A DNA stretch of 64,000 nt from Ornithorhynchus anatinus (Eukaryota; Chordata; Mammalia; Monotremata; Ornithorhynchidae): NCBI RefSeq assembly GCF_004115215.2, contig NC_041738.1:14726669-14790668 (forward strand), written 5' to 3'. Position numbers and translations under genes: made by a program. Every line of letters begins with the position of its first letter. The first letter of the stretch is position 1. Positions 16,231 to 30,139 of the stretch are shown piece by piece. The notes under the pieces were generated by a model. The model was not told the DNA's origin. It saw nothing but the letters and a program-made list of their open reading frames with translations, and did not search any database.

Positions 16231-16237
16231 TTTTATA
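16231..16237 (-). promoter_or_regulatory. TATA box of the KRT37/38-type gene
   Basis: TATAAAA on the coding strand, 81 bp upstream of the ATG. It fits a 5' UTR of roughly 50 bases, as usual for keratin genes. Confidence 0.8.
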
Positions 16238-16405
16238 CCCGCAGCTGCCGTGTCCCCCTCCAGAGCCTGATTTCGGCTCATCGCAACGGCCCATTAGTCA
16301 GAATCCATGTTCCCATGAACAGTTCGCCCCTCATAAAAGGGAGTTTAACTGTGTCGAGACTCCTCGCGGCTGCTTCTGTTGCTGAAAGGGTTGTTTCATG
16401 TCTCG

Positions 16406-16414
16406 CTTCAAAGA
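16406..16414 (-). promoter_or_regulatory. LEF1/TCF-like motif upstream of the KRT37/38-type gene
   Basis: CTTTGAAGC on the coding strand, about 171 bp upstream of the TATA box. It resembles the CTTTGAAGA element described in hair keratin promoters. Function here is inferred from motif and position. Confidence 0.45.
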
Positions 16415-16419
16415 CACAT

Positions 16420-16870
16420 CAGGGCTCAGGCCTGTTCACTGGGGTGACCACTCAGCCGGCCCAGGGCGGGACCCGGCCGCTTGGCCAGTGGCAGGGTGGG
16501 GATCCGGGCCCTCGGGCTACCGCCCCCCCGAGAGAGAACCGAGTCCAGTCCAAAGGAAAACATTGCTTTGTTCTGCCTTCCCCTGAAGGGCCGGGCGCCG
16601 GGACCTAAGAGACACCCTAGATCAGAGGGAAGGAGTCCGACCATGTCAAGAGAGAACCATAGGCAAGCTGCGTGGCACTCGGACCACTAGATCGGCCGTG
16701 GGACACCGGCCCTGTGCCAACCTCTAAGTCAAGCTTCTCCACCCTCCAGAGGGATTCTGTCTGGGCAGACCACCTCTTCGCAGGACCCTTGGAGCAGAGG
16801 CCGATGTTCAGCTCCAGATGGGGAGGTGAGGAGGAAGGAATGGACTGAGGGGGGGTGGGGGGGATACCTA
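16420..16870. other. Far upstream region of the KRT37/38-type gene
   Basis: Unique-looking and moderately GC-rich, with no recognised repeat. Confidence 0.3.
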
Positions 16871-16871
16871 A

Positions 16872-17215
16872 TTATAACAATAATCGTGGTTTTTTGTTAA
16901 GTACTTCCTATGTGCCAGGCACTGTACTAAGCACTGACATGAGAGAGAAAGCCAGTGGGAGGCAGCATGGAAAGAACATGGGCCTGGGAGTACAGAGGCT
17001 TGGGTTCTAATCCCATCTCTGCCTCTCTGCCTGATGGAGGGCCTAGGATGAGTAACTTGACCTCACTGGCCCTCTCCTCTATAAAAGGGGGAGTAAGATG
17101 CCCACTCTCCTTCCACCTTAGATTGGGAGCCCTGAGTTGTGCTGGGACTGATTAGCTTGGATCCACCACAGCACTTAAATACAGTACTTATCCCATAGCA
17201 CGCGTTTAACCAAAC
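16872..17215. repeat. Two partial Mon-1/MIR-type SINEs, head to head
   Basis: A minus-strand fragment at 16872-16940 (TTGTTAAGTACTTCCTATGT) is followed by a plus-strand copy at 16958-17215 (GGCAGCATGGAAAGAACATG). Confidence 0.65.
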
Positions 17216-17354
17216 CCTCAATATCTAACTGAACATAATGATCTAGAGGAGTCCAAGCACAAAGATCATATCCTTTGAAGCCCCACAGGTGGGCTCAGCG
17301 TAAATTGGAAACCACCTGGGGCCATGGCTCTGGAAGGGAATTATAGGGTGGGTC

Positions 17355-17698
17355 ATTCATTCAATAGTATTTATTGAGCGTTTACTATGGGCAGAGCACT
17401 GTACTAAGCGCTTGGAATGTACAAATCGGCAACAGATAGAGGCAGTCCCTGCCCATTGACGGGCTTACAGTCTAATCGGGGGAGACAGACAAAAACAATA
17501 GCAATAAATAGAATCAAGGGGATGTACATCTCATTAAAACAATAGCAATAAATAGAATCAAGGGGATGTACATCTCATTAACAAAATAAATAGGGTAATA
17601 AAAATATATACAAATGAGCAGACGAGCACAGTGCTGAGGGGAGGGGAAGGGAGAGTGGGAGGAGCAGAGGGAAAGGGGAGGAAAGGCGAGGGAGTTCT
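17355..17698 (-). repeat. LINE-2 3' end with an internal 44-bp duplication
   Basis: CATTCATTCAATAGTATTTA through CTGCCCATTGACGGGCTTAC to the purine-rich GGGGAGGAAAGGCGAGG. Bases 17492-17535 and 17536-17579 are identical tandem copies. Confidence 0.85.
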
Positions 17699-18420
17699 AA
17701 TCAATGCTATCTATTGAGCACTTACTCGGTTCCAGAGCACTGTTCTAAGCGCTTGGGAGAGTACAATCCAACAGAATTAGTAGACATGGTCCTTGCCCAA
17801 GTTGAATTTACAGGCACAGGGAGGATGTGGGGAAGGGTCGGCGGGGGGTAGAGGGAACTGAAGTACAGAGGGTAGGTTGGCATTGGAGGAGTGGAGTGCG
17901 CAAACTCGTTTGTAGTAGGAGAGACCTGATTGAGTGCCTTATCAATAATAATGTTGCTATTTGTTAAGTGCTTACTATGTGCAGAGCACTGTTCTAAGCG
18001 CTGGGGTAGATACAGGGTAATCAGGTTGTCCCACGTGAGGCTCACAGTTAATCCCCATTTTACTGTTCAGGTAACTGAGGCACAGAGAAGTGAAGTGACT
18101 TGCCCACAGTCATACAGCTGCCAAGTGGCAGAGCCGGGATTTGAACCCATGACTTCTGACTCCCAAGCACGGGCTCTTTCCACTAAGCCACGGAAGGAAT
18201 TTCTGTTTAACGTAGAAGTGGATGGGCATCCGTTGGGAGCTTTTGAAAAGTGGGGAGACGTGGACTGAACAGTTTTCCTGCACAAATGATTTGGGCAGCA
18301 GAGTGAAGTATGGACTAGAGAGGAGAGAGAGCAGGGAGGTCCGCAAGGAGGCCGATGCAGTCGTCAAGGTGGGAATGACCAGCGCTTGGATCAGTGTGGG
18401 AGCAATTTGGATAACAATAA
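17699..18420 (-). repeat. LINE-2 3' part split by a Mon-1 SINE
   Basis: The 3' end starts at about 17699 (TAATCAATGCTATCTATTGA). The body resumes after the SINE at 18193 (AAGGAATTTCTGTTTAACGT) and continues to the TATGGACTAGAGAGG and GCAGTCGTCAAGGT blocks. Confidence 0.75.
17943..18192 (-). repeat. Mon-1 SINE inserted in LINE-2
   Basis: AATAATAATGTTGCTATTTG through GGGATTTGAACCCATGACTT to CTAAGCCACGG. Confidence 0.85.
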
Positions 18421-18465
18421 TAATAATGATGATGGGATTTGTTAAGCGCTTACTATGTGCCTGAA
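18415..18465 (-). repeat. Mon-1 SINE fragment
   Basis: AATAATGATGATGGGATTTG then GCGCTTACTATGTGCC; stops abruptly. Confidence 0.6.
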
Positions 18466-18597
18466 TCAGACAGGAAATGTCCCCTCCTGCAGAGGGGAGG
18501 GGAGAAGGGACATCCGTTGACAGCACAACGGCAGGGAATTCTGGGATCCAGAAAGATCTGGCATCTGTCAATCAATCAATGGAATTTATTGAGCTCT

Positions 18598-18792
18598 ATC
18601 ATTCAGTCAGTCATATTTATTGAGCACTTACTGTGTGCAGAGCACTGTACTAAGTGCTTGGGAGAGTATAATACAACAATAAGCAGACACATTCCCTGCT
18701 TCGAGAGCTTACGGTGTGCGGAGCACTGTACTAAGCGACTGGGGGAGTATAACATAAGAGAGTTGGTAGACACAGTCCCTGCCCACACGTGC
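18598..18792 (-). repeat. LINE-2 3' end, terminal block duplicated
   Basis: CATTCAGTCAGTCATATTTA to GCTTACGGTGTGCGGAGCAC; the CACTGTACTAAGCGACTGGG block occurs twice. Confidence 0.7.
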
Positions 18793-19129
18793 TTAGTGTC
18801 TGGGTCCCCCGGGGGCACTTACACTGCCTCCTCCCAACCATCGCTGCCCAGGGCTGAACCCGCCACAGCCGCAGAGCCCCACCCAGCCAGGGAGAGACGC
18901 CGCTTTTCTGGGGAGAGCAAGGTGAGCGGTGCTAAGAAGACAGGTCCACAAAGCCGGCCTCCTGGCGGGCTGGATGGAAGGGTAGTCTAGGAGTGAGAAA
19001 GGCGGGCCTGGCAACACGCTATTCCCTGCCAGGCCCAAGGGTGGAAGCCACGGCGTATAAGGGCCGCGTCTGCCTGGGAGGTAAAGTGTGTCGCATTCGG
19101 AAGCAGTGACTCCGTTAGCTCGGCTGTTC

Positions 19130-19300
19130 AGAAATAATGATAATTATTGTGGTATTTGTTAAGTGCTTACTTTGTGCCAGGCACTGTACTAAGCGCTGAG
19201 GTAGATACAAGCAAATTGGGTGGGACACGTTTCCTGTCCCGCAAAGGGCTCAGAGTCTTGATCCCCATTTTACAGACGAAGTAACTGAGTCACAGGGAAA
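19130..19300 (-). repeat. Mon-1/MIR-type SINE, truncated by an adjoining LINE-2
   Basis: AATTATTGTGGTATTTGTTA to AACTGAGTCACAGGGAAA, where the LINE-2 sequence takes over. Confidence 0.72.
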
Positions 19301-19448
19301 TTCATTCATTCATTCAATGGTATTTATTGAGCGCTATCTATGTGCAGAGCACTGTACTAAGTGCTTGGAATGTACGATTCGGCAACAGATAGAGACAATC
19401 CCTGCCCAGCAACGGGCTCACAGTCTAAACGGGGGAGAATGAATGAAT
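19301..19448 (-). repeat. LINE-2 3' end
   Basis: TTCATTCATTCATTCAATGG to GTCTAAACGGGGGAGAATG. Confidence 0.8.
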
Positions 19449-19878
19449 GACTGAATGACCCCGTCCACAGTGGGAGACGCACCCCTGCTTTGGCTCATTG
19501 GTACACATTTTCCACCCTGCTTCTGGGGCAGTCTTCTTAGGCATGCAGGGCCCAGAGCTGGGGGCCCCTTTCTGCCCCACCCCTGGCCCCAGGCTCGCAT
19601 TCCAGGACCTGAACTTGCTCTCCACCAAACACCGATGAGCTGCTCAGGCTGGGTGTCCCATCGAGAAAGAGCAGGGTTCCCTGCAAGAAACAGGCCCTGG
19701 AGTTTGGTGGGGAGATAGCGATCTTAACCCAAGGGGAGAAAAGCGATCCTGGCACTGCAGAAGAATGAGGTCATTCAGACAAAGAGAAAAACGTTCTATG
19801 GAGGCCTGGGAACTGATGAGAAGGAAGAGCTCAGTCAGACTCCAATGTTCCCCCGCTCGCTAGCTCGCAGACCCGGGA

Positions 19879-20098
19879 AGCATAATAATAATAATAATAA
19901 TGTTGGTATTGGTAAAGCGCTTACTATGTGCAGAGCACTGTTCTAAGCGCTGGGGGAGATACAGGGGAATCGGGTTGTCCCACGTGAGGCTCACAGTCTT
20001 AATCCCCATTTTACAGAGGAGGTAACTGAGGCACAGAGAAGTGAAGTGACTTGCCCACAGTCACACAGCTGCCAAGTGGCAGAGCTGGGATCGGGGAT
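19879..20098 (-). repeat. Mon-1 SINE, missing the tRNA-like tip
   Basis: TAATAATAATAATAATGTTG through GCCAAGTGGCAGAGCTGGGA. The copy ends within the B-box region. Confidence 0.82.
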
Positions 20099-20099
20099 T

Positions 20100-20840
20100 C
20101 CCTGAGGAATGCTGAGGAGGTGAGGGAAGGGTCCCTGATTAAGAACTCTCCAGTGTAGAGCAGCTTTGACAATGGCCAAGAGAAGTGAGTGAGACCGTGC
20201 GGGTGCTTTAGCAACTGTGAGGGGGAATGTGTAACTTGCCCTAGGTGTGTGTACCGATCTGTGTGCCCATGTGTACCTGTCTGTGACTCTGTGTGTGTGT
20301 GCACATGCTTCTGTGTGTGTGAAAACCAGGGACCAGACACTTCGGAGCCCCAGGGGACCAATGAAAGGAGGGCGGCTCCCAGCCCCCACCCAACCGGCCG
20401 CACCCTGGCACCACAGCAGCAGGGCAGACGGTGCAGCCTGGTGTGTTTATAGCCGCCTGCTCTCCCCTTTCCCAACCTGCCAGGCCAGATTTGGTCTGGC
20501 TACCGCCCCCTCCTTTCCCTCAGCGCCCCCTGGGCCCAGCAGGCAGGGGCGGAGACTTTGATCTTCCTTGGGAAGGTCCAGGGGGGCTCCTTTGAAGGGC
20601 ACTTCGGCCCCGTTTCCAGTCTGGCCGGATGCCGCCAGCCGGCCTGGCCGAAGGCGCTGGGGGGCCTCCAGCCCCCTGAAGTAAGCAGTGAGGCACGTTT
20701 CCTTTGAGGTGAGACCTAAGCACCGCTCTGACCGCCCCGTCTGGGCACCCAGGACGGTGTCCGGCGGCCCAGGCCAGCGGATGGGGCCACACCCACCGTG
20801 GTGTGAATCCGGCCACCCTTGCTGGTTTCCATGGATGGGA
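20100..20840. other. Intergenic with a TG-rich tract
   Basis: Bases 20245-20325 are TG-rich. The rest is GC-rich and unrecognised. CTTTGAAG occurs on the plus strand near 20589, with no known gene beside it. Confidence 0.3.
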
Positions 20841-20844
20841 GCGA

Positions 20845-20972
20845 TTAGACTGTAAGCCCGTCAAACGGCAGGGACTGTCTCTATCTGTTGCCGACTTGTT
20901 CATCCCAAGCGCTTAGTACAGTGCTCTGCACATAGTAAGCGCTCAATAAATACTATTGAATGAATGAATGAG
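20845..20972 (+). repeat. LINE-2 3' end
   Basis: TTAGACTGTAAGCCCGTCAA to the TTGAATGAATGAATGA terminus; little diverged. Confidence 0.82.
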
Positions 20973-20974
20973 AG

Positions 20975-21595
20975 GGCAAGGGGGAGTGGCCATGGGGAGA
21001 AACAGTCTGGGGGCACCAGATGGGAGAGGAAAGATTCTCACTCGGTGAATGTGGCAGGTGTAGAGGTGGGTGGTGGGGGCTGGGTTCGACACAAGGTACA
21101 CGGTCTCTCCTTTCCCCAGTTAGCAGTGTCGGGGAGTTGTGCCACTCACTTCACCCACTCGTCTGAAGCCTCAGCAGGAAAGCAACCTGAGGGGCCATGG
21201 AGTTGGAGAGGAAGGAACCCAAGGAGCTGGCCTCTCTCAAGGCCGACCCCAGCTATGACCTGTATCCGGAAGGGCTGGGCTACCACTTTGCAGGATCCCA
21301 GTCTAGTCCTCAGTTCAGTGGGAAGAGGATGTGTCCCTTAGCTGGCCTGGTCCAGGGCTGGTGAGGGAGGGGCCTGGGACATTCTATGCTCCCTGAAGTG
21401 TCCTTGGTGGAATAAAGGTCCTTTTGCCTAGATGGGGCAGCCCTTCTCCTGGAAAAGTGAGGTTGGCAGGGTCAAGGGGCTTAAGAGGCGTAAGAAGAAA
21501 GTGGGTGGCTAGCATGTGACAACATGACCCAGGCCCAGAATGTACATACTCTGTTGGCAACAGAGGGATGAAGAGGGCCTCTGCAAGCCAGAGCA
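20975..21595. other. Intergenic, unrecognised
   Basis: Nothing recognised on either strand. Confidence 0.3.
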
Positions 21596-21945
21596 TTCAT
21601 TCATTTAGTTGTATTTATTGTTTACTATGCGCAAAGCGAAGCACTTGGGAAAGTACAATATAACAGTAATAATTATTGTGGTATTTGTTAAGCACTTACT
21701 ATATGCCAGGCACTGTACTAAGCGCTGGGGTGGATACAAGCAAAACAAGTTGGACACAGTCCCTGTACCACGCGGGGCTCACGGTTTCAATCCCCATTTT
21801 ATAGACGAGGGAACTGAGGCCCAGAGAAATGAAGTGACTTCCCCAGGATCAGGCACCAGACGAGTGGCAGAGCTGGAATTAGAACCCACGACCTTCTGAC
21901 CCTCAGGCCCATGCTCTATCCGCTACACCGTGCCGCTTGCCCAGT
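21595..21945 (-). repeat. LINE-2 3' end fragment followed by a Mon-1/MIR-type SINE
   Basis: LINE-2 at 21595-21665 (ATTCATTCATTTAGTTGTAT), then the SINE at 21666-21945 (GTGGTATTTGTTAAGCACTT to GGAATTAGAACCCACGACC). Confidence 0.75.
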
Positions 21946-22600
21946 GAACAGTCACATTCTCTGCCCAAATCCCAGCAGACCACCCCAAGAGGATCTGCCT
22001 GAGATCAGGCAGGCTCAGGACCACAAGACCGTCAGACCAGGGAATGGAGGAAGAGCTCTTTGGAAGTGGACCCAACAACTCTCCCAAGGAGATCCCAACG
22101 GCTTTGTGGGTTGTACTTTCTGGGCAACTGGTAGTACCTGATATCTTCGGCCCAGCGCCCTTACCCCTCCCCCAATCGGAAAGGGTCCGCCCCATCTCCG
22201 TGGTATAAAGCACATGGGTTTCAGATGAGCATACATGTGGGCGTGTCCAGTGTGTGGGAGTATGTTACTGTTTGTGTCACTGTGTATTTAGCTGAATATC
22301 TGCTGTCAGAATGGAGCCTCCCACTTCTCTACCGTATGGGCATGTAGCATCTTGTCGGGACCCCGCAGGCCGGGAGACTATTTCCCTTCTGTGATCCCTT
22401 TTTGGGACCTGAAGGGACGGCCCCAGGAATGGGAGCACCCTTGAGGGTTCAGCCTCCGGACTCCCCACCCCTCTCCTTTGTCCCTCAGGGAGAGGATGGC
22501 TGGCAATCCACCCTGTCCCCAATGCCCCAGCACCCTCCGCACCTTCTGGAACCCAGCGAGAGATCCGATGAGGGAAAGAATAGCATTTCCTGGACTGGGG
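21946..22600. other. Downstream flank of KRT32
   Basis: Unique-looking, with no recognised repeat or gene. Confidence 0.3.
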
Positions 22601-22609
22601 AACATTCCC

Positions 22610-22615
22610 TTTATT
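22610..22615 (-). terminator. Polyadenylation signal, KRT32
   Basis: AATAAA on the coding strand, 273 bp past the stop codon. Confidence 0.75.
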
Positions 22616-22887
22616 TGCAGGATCCAGGGCACCCAGGCCCCTCCGCTCACTTGAAGCAGCAGGAAACATGGGGTCGGGGGAGTGGGGGTAGAGAGGCAGC
22701 GGGGAGGCACCGAACAAGAGGCGGGGATTGGGAAATATGGTCTTGGTGAGTAGCGTCGGGGGGGTGGAGCCGGGGCCCACTGGTTCTCCGCTTGCAACCT
22801 TGCCGGGGGCTCTACCGGGCTCTGGCCTGCCTCACCTCGACTCTTTCCCTTCTCCTCGGGCTCGGGCTCCCCTGTCGGGAGCCAGGC

Positions 22888-25452
<2,565 letters not shown>

Positions 25453-25500
25453 GGTGCCCGTGCCGGCGATACCTGCAACTGGTAGGTGTCGGTGAGCCCC

Positions 25501-25506
25501 TTTTAT
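25501..25506 (-). promoter_or_regulatory. TATA-like box of KRT32
   Basis: ATAAAA on the coding strand (GGGATAAAAGG), about 50 bp upstream of the KRT32 ATG, implying a very short 5' UTR. Confidence 0.7.
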
Positions 25507-25695
25507 CCCTGCAGGATGGGGGCGAGGAGACACGCCGGGCTGGTAGGTCGATGCCTGGCCTCGTCGGAAACCGCTAATTACCAGGTTATAGACTTTGGGG
25601 GGAGAGTCACTTTCCTCGTAAAAGCGATTTAGTTGTTGGTTTGGCCTACTCGGGACTCTCCCACCTCGGGAGAGCGGGAGGGAGTTTCCGGACTT

Positions 25696-25703
25696 TTTCA
25701 AAG
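25696..25703 (-). promoter_or_regulatory. LEF1/TCF-like motif upstream of KRT32
   Basis: CTTTGAAA on the coding strand, about 190 bp upstream of the KRT32 TATA-like box. It lies in nearly the same place as in the two other hair keratin genes of the window. Confidence 0.45.
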
Positions 25704-25719
25704 TGGCAGAGGTGTGCTG

Positions 25720-27600
25720 GAATGAGGAACCCTGGGTCCCCTTCCTCTCCTTGGTCCACGGTGGGTCAGGGGGTGGGGCCTGGCACTCTCCCCCAGCACC
25801 CTGACAAGACGTGGTAAGGGTGGCACGTGGTGTCAGGGTCCAGAAGGGGACGGACTGACGGGTTGGAAAAGAGGGTGCCGGGAGCATTGCCAACCCAATC
25901 TCCCTTCAGGAGCTAAGATCTCTGGGCCTCGAAGAAGCCGCTGAGAAGGGGCGCTGTCCCCGTGGGGTGGGGGCACCTTGATGTGGTCTGAGCATTCAGC
26001 ACAGCCTCCCACGGAGCCACAGCCTCCAGCAAGTTTGGGGGACCTGACTGGGGAGGGGCAACCCAGAATACCCTGCAGAAACCTCAGGGTTGTAACTGTG
26101 AGACCTGCGCTCTGGCCCATCTAAGGGGCAGATCTAGGTTCAGGAGGGGTATCCCAGCACCAGTGGGCCACAGGCTCGGACTTCCTCCTGGCAGGAGTGA
26201 ATGCCTACACTGAGCCAATCCGCACTCTCTCAGCCAGGCCTTCACTGAGGGCTCTGGGTAATCTCTTTCGCTAGGGCTGGTGGGCGAGGCAAGTGGGAGA
26301 AAGTTTTCCACTGGAAAACTGGGGCTAGGAGAGAGGCCTTGGGTGCACAGCTGGCCTCTCTGACTCCCTTCCCCCGGTTGGGGATGAGTTGGGAAAAGAG
26401 GCGATCTCGGGGAATGAGCCGGTTCCTGCGGGGGTGTGGCATTGGCCTCCCACGGGATAGCAGAAAGGGGAGCCCGGAGGCAGGGGGCGAGTAGCTAATG
26501 ACAGAAGCCAGGACTCGGGAAAACAGGGATCAAAGAGCTGGCGGCTTCCCCAGTGCCTTTACCGGGAGGGGAGAGGGTGCAGGGGGGCCCTCTCACTGCA
26601 AGGAGGCGGAGGGGGGAACCCTTGCGTAATGGGTGGGGCTACAGCCTCGGGGATGAGTGGGAGGCCACCCCGGCAGAGATGAACAGGAGCAGAGCGAGGG
26701 GGGAGAGTGTAGAGGGGGCAAGAGAGACTGGGCCCATGCTAAGCCCTGGGGAGAGCCATGCTGCATCTGGTCACAGGTGAGAAGCATCACCCTTCACCTA
26801 ACCCGGCTGTGGGGGCTATTGGCAGGCCAGATCCCCCTGCCCCTGCCATCCTGGCTGCCAGAGGAGCCAGTATGTCACTAGGTTGTCTTTGCGAGGGAGG
26901 GAGTCAAGCTATGCCTCCCAAGTGGAGGACCGAGTCTGTCTGCCCCTCTCCAACGCAGGGAAAATGGGTAACTCTCAGCGGGGCTCCCACTGGGTGGGGT
27001 TGGAAGGGGCTGCCCTGTGCTGGGGGGATTGTGTGCCCAGCATTGGGTTAAGAGGGCAGAGCAGAAACTGTGCAACGTTGGGGGGCCCTGCCCCACCACT
27101 CATCAACAGGTCCAGCTCATGCCAGGGTCAGCAGTCCAATCCTTTGCTGATCGGGACCTCACCAATGCAGAGGAGGGACTCCTCTGACCCCAACCCCCAT
27201 AACGTTCATATTGCTGTCATCCCCAGAGATCCCACTGACTGAATACAGGGAATTAACCAGGAGCGACTGCAGAAGGGAAGAAGTCACGGGGTCTCCCCAA
27301 ACTGGTCGGTGCTGCTTTCCAGCTGTGCCTGCCTTCCGGCTAAGTTTGGGGCCCCACCGCACCTACTCCCCCAAGCCAGACTGATGGGAGACAGCATGGT
27401 AGCAGCAGCAGGGCCGCTGTGGGGTGCCCATGTGGCAGGGCCCAAAGACAGAGAGGTCATGGCTGGGGCAGAAACAGCGGGAGCAGCTGCACTGCCCATC
27501 CTTCAGGGCGCAACAGTTGCGGGGAGGCTGCCCCGTGGTGGCCATCACCACCCCTGGCCTGCTCTGCGGCTACCTGTGAGCGCGAGGTCCAGCTCGGGCC
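25720..27600. other. KRT32-KRT36 intergenic, repeat-poor part
   Basis: KRT35 would be expected between these genes, but no type I keratin exon is seen. A 62-codon cysteine-rich minus-strand frame lies at 27363-27551. Confidence 0.35.
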
Positions 27601-27611
27601 GGTTTGGGTTT

Positions 27612-27962
27612 GTCTACCAGAGTGTGTGTGTGTGATTCTGGGTGTGTGCTGGGTGTGTTGGGTGTGTGATCCTGTGTGTGTGAACTGTGAGTGTCCTTCT
27701 GGTGACTGCTTGTAGAGTGTGGGTGTCCATGCCGTTCTTATATGGTGAGGATTTGTAGGCTCTATGTCTGAGCTGGGTGTTTGGAGAGGGTATGTAGACT
27801 GTGTGTGTGTGTGTGTGTAAGGAATGTCTAGGCTGTACTTCTGTATGTATGTCTATGTTGTGCACATTTGGAGACAGGTAGTGTGTGTGGGTGTTTGTGT
27901 GTATAGGTATGCGTGTGCTGTGTGGGGGTGTGGTATATACGTGTAGCCTGTGGGTGTGGGTG
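27612..27962. repeat. TG-rich imperfect simple repeat
   Basis: TG runs interspersed with GGGTGTGTTGGG-like units, purest at 27800-27818. Confidence 0.75.
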
Positions 27963-27997
27963 GAATCTGCAAGAAGGACCAGGCTGAGGCTAAATCA

Positions 27998-28260
27998 AAT
28001 AAATAAATGTTGGTCTTTGTTAAGCGCTTACTATGTGCCGAGCACTGTTCTAAGCGCTGGGGTAGACACAGGGGAATCAGGTTGTCCCACTTGGGGCTCA
28101 CAGTCTTAATTCCCATTTTACAGACGAGGTAACTGAGGCACCGAGAAGTTAAGTGACTTGCCCAAATTCACACAGCTGACAAGTGGCCGAGCCGGGATTC
28201 GAACCCATGACCTCTGACTCCAAAGCCCGTGCTCTTTCCACTGAGCCACGCTGCTTCTCT
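27998..28260 (-). repeat. Mon-1 SINE, full length, young-looking
   Basis: AAATAAATGTTGGTCTTTGT through GGGATTCGAACCCATGACCT to GAGCCACGCTGCTTCTC. Confidence 0.88.
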
Positions 28261-28319
28261 AAGGTTGATGTTGATCACATGGCCTGAGCTGTGCCAGGAG
28301 GATAAGAACCCCTGCCTCT

Positions 28320-28580
28320 GAGGACTGACTCCCCCCAGCCTAGTGGACCCTCTGGGGCTCTCCCTCATGCCCACCCCTCGATCTTGGGGGCCTTCTTGGG
28401 GAACAAACTCCCCCAGGCGTGGCAGACCCCAAAGGGAACAGATTCTACCTCAATCCGGTGAGGCCTAGGGGACAGACTCCAGACCCGGCCTAGCGAGCCT
28501 CCTAAGGGACAGATTCCAGGCCAAGCCTAGTGGGTCTCCTTGGGGGACAGGCTCCCCCCAGGTTAGTGGGCCCTGGGGAC
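28320..28580. repeat. Diverged tandem repeat, unit about 55-60 bp
   Basis: About four units built on GGGGACAGACTCC, CCAGGCCTAGTGGG and CCTCCTTGGG. Unit boundaries are blurred. Confidence 0.5.
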
Positions 28581-29555
28581 AGGAGAAGGCTGAGGGCCCC
28601 TGGGCTCAGAGCTTGCATGCTGAGCTCACAGGGAAGGGGTAAAACCTGACGCCAGTTAAGCTCAAAGGGAGAGACATGGTCTGTGACCTGCCTGGCCAGA
28701 GGTGCTGCTGCAGTTCCTGGCCTCCCTCCCAACCCCTCTCTCTCCTGAGGACTGAGAGCCAGTCTCTCTCCCTGAGCCTGTCGCCCAGCCCCCACCCCTT
28801 GCGGGCAGCATTCTGAACCACAGCTGGATGGTGTCCACTTCAAAGCCCGGAAACTGGGCAGCGGAGGTGGCCTGCACAGAATCTGCTCACCTTGGGCCCA
28901 TATCTGGCCCTCCAATCCCAGTGTTGCCCTGCTTCTGCTCCTGGGCCAGGTGACCAACCAGGTGACCCATTCGGCAGCTGCTGCGGGGCATTGTTTGGCT
29001 GGGCTTGGTGCAGCCAGCTGCCGGTGGACGGCAGGCACAGTCATGGGCAGACCCTTGGCCATCCTCAATTGAACAACTGCCCTGAGCCCAGTCAGGTGGA
29101 CAGAAAGAGCCCATCTGGCCCTAGAGTGGCACAAAATCCTGAGCTTCCCCTTGAGCCAGAGCACCCAGCCCTATTCTCCTGGGGGGCTCAGGACCCCCAC
29201 TTCCCCAAGTAGGAAGCAGTTGCTCTGCCCCAGACGCGTCCCAGGCTCGTAGACTGGCTGCGGCTAGGGCGATGCCTGGGCAAGACTGGTGCTCCTACCC
29301 GGGCGGCAGAGAGTAGGGTCCAGGCTCGTTCTTCAAAGGGTCCGTGGGCAGAGTCGGGCCCGGGGCTGGCTTGTTAGGGAGTGTGAGAGCTGCCAGCAAG
29401 CTGTGAGGACTTTTCCCCCAGGACACTGGAAACAGATGTGACCGGGTTCTTCTCTTGTTGGGGCACGGACAAACCACACCCTCCCTGAAGGTCAGCAACA
29501 ACGTCATCTCTGGGAGGGAACAGGACCCCACAGCTGGGAGACATTTGGTTATGGG
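28581..29555. other. Intergenic, unrecognised
   Basis: A 220-codon minus-strand frame spans much of this GC-rich stretch, but it has no keratin or other recognisable motif. Confidence 0.3.
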
Positions 29556-29556
29556 G

Positions 29557-29838
29557 ATAATAATAACAATTGTAGTATTTGTCAAGTGCTTATTATGTGC
29601 CAGATACTGTACTAAGCGCTGGGTAGATATAAGATCATCAGGTCCCATGTGGGGCTCATAGTCAAAGTAGGAGGGAGAAAAGGTACTAAATCCCCTTTCT
29701 ACAGATGAGGGAACTGAGGAACAGAGAAGTTAGGTGACTCACCCCAGGTCACACAGCAGGTATGTGGCAAAACTGGGATTGGAACTCAGGTCCTCTGACT
29801 CCCTGACCCCTGCTCTTTCCACTAGGTCACACTGAGCA
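29557..29838 (-). repeat. Mon-1/MIR-type SINE
   Basis: TAATAATAACAATTGTAGTA through GGGATTGGAACTCAGGTCCT to CTAGGTCACACTG. Confidence 0.75.
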
Positions 29839-29884
29839 GTGTGGAGGCTCTGGGGTTTTCTTGTTGCTGTTGTTGTTTTTATAT

Positions 29885-30002
29885 TTTATAATGGTATTTG
29901 TTAAGCACTTTTTATGTGTCAAGCACAGTTCCAAATGCTGGGTAGATACAAGTTAATCAGGTTGGACACAGTCCCTGTCCCAGATGGGGCTCAAAGTTTA
30001 AG
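29885..30002 (-). repeat. Mon-1/MIR-type SINE, partial
   Basis: TAATGGTATTTGTTAAGCAC to CAGATGGGGCTCAAAGTTTA. Confidence 0.68.
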
Positions 30003-30139
30003 TGACAGGGAGGAATCCCCCTCCAGGCACCTTCTCCCTCCCCTTTCTCTCTGTCTCCCATCATCCTCCCTCTCTCCTGGAATCTGTACCCAGAAGTAGG
30101 GGCCAGAGGAGTCCAAATTCAGGTCGGACAATCCCAACC

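Noticed and set aside
27612-27962. Regularly spaced repeats that might suggest a CRISPR-like array
   Set aside because: It is a TG-rich simple repeat in a vertebrate genome, with no conserved repeat-spacer structure.
28502-29164. 220-codon minus-strand frame in the place expected for KRT35
   Set aside because: It contains none of the keratin rod motifs and looks like a composition effect.
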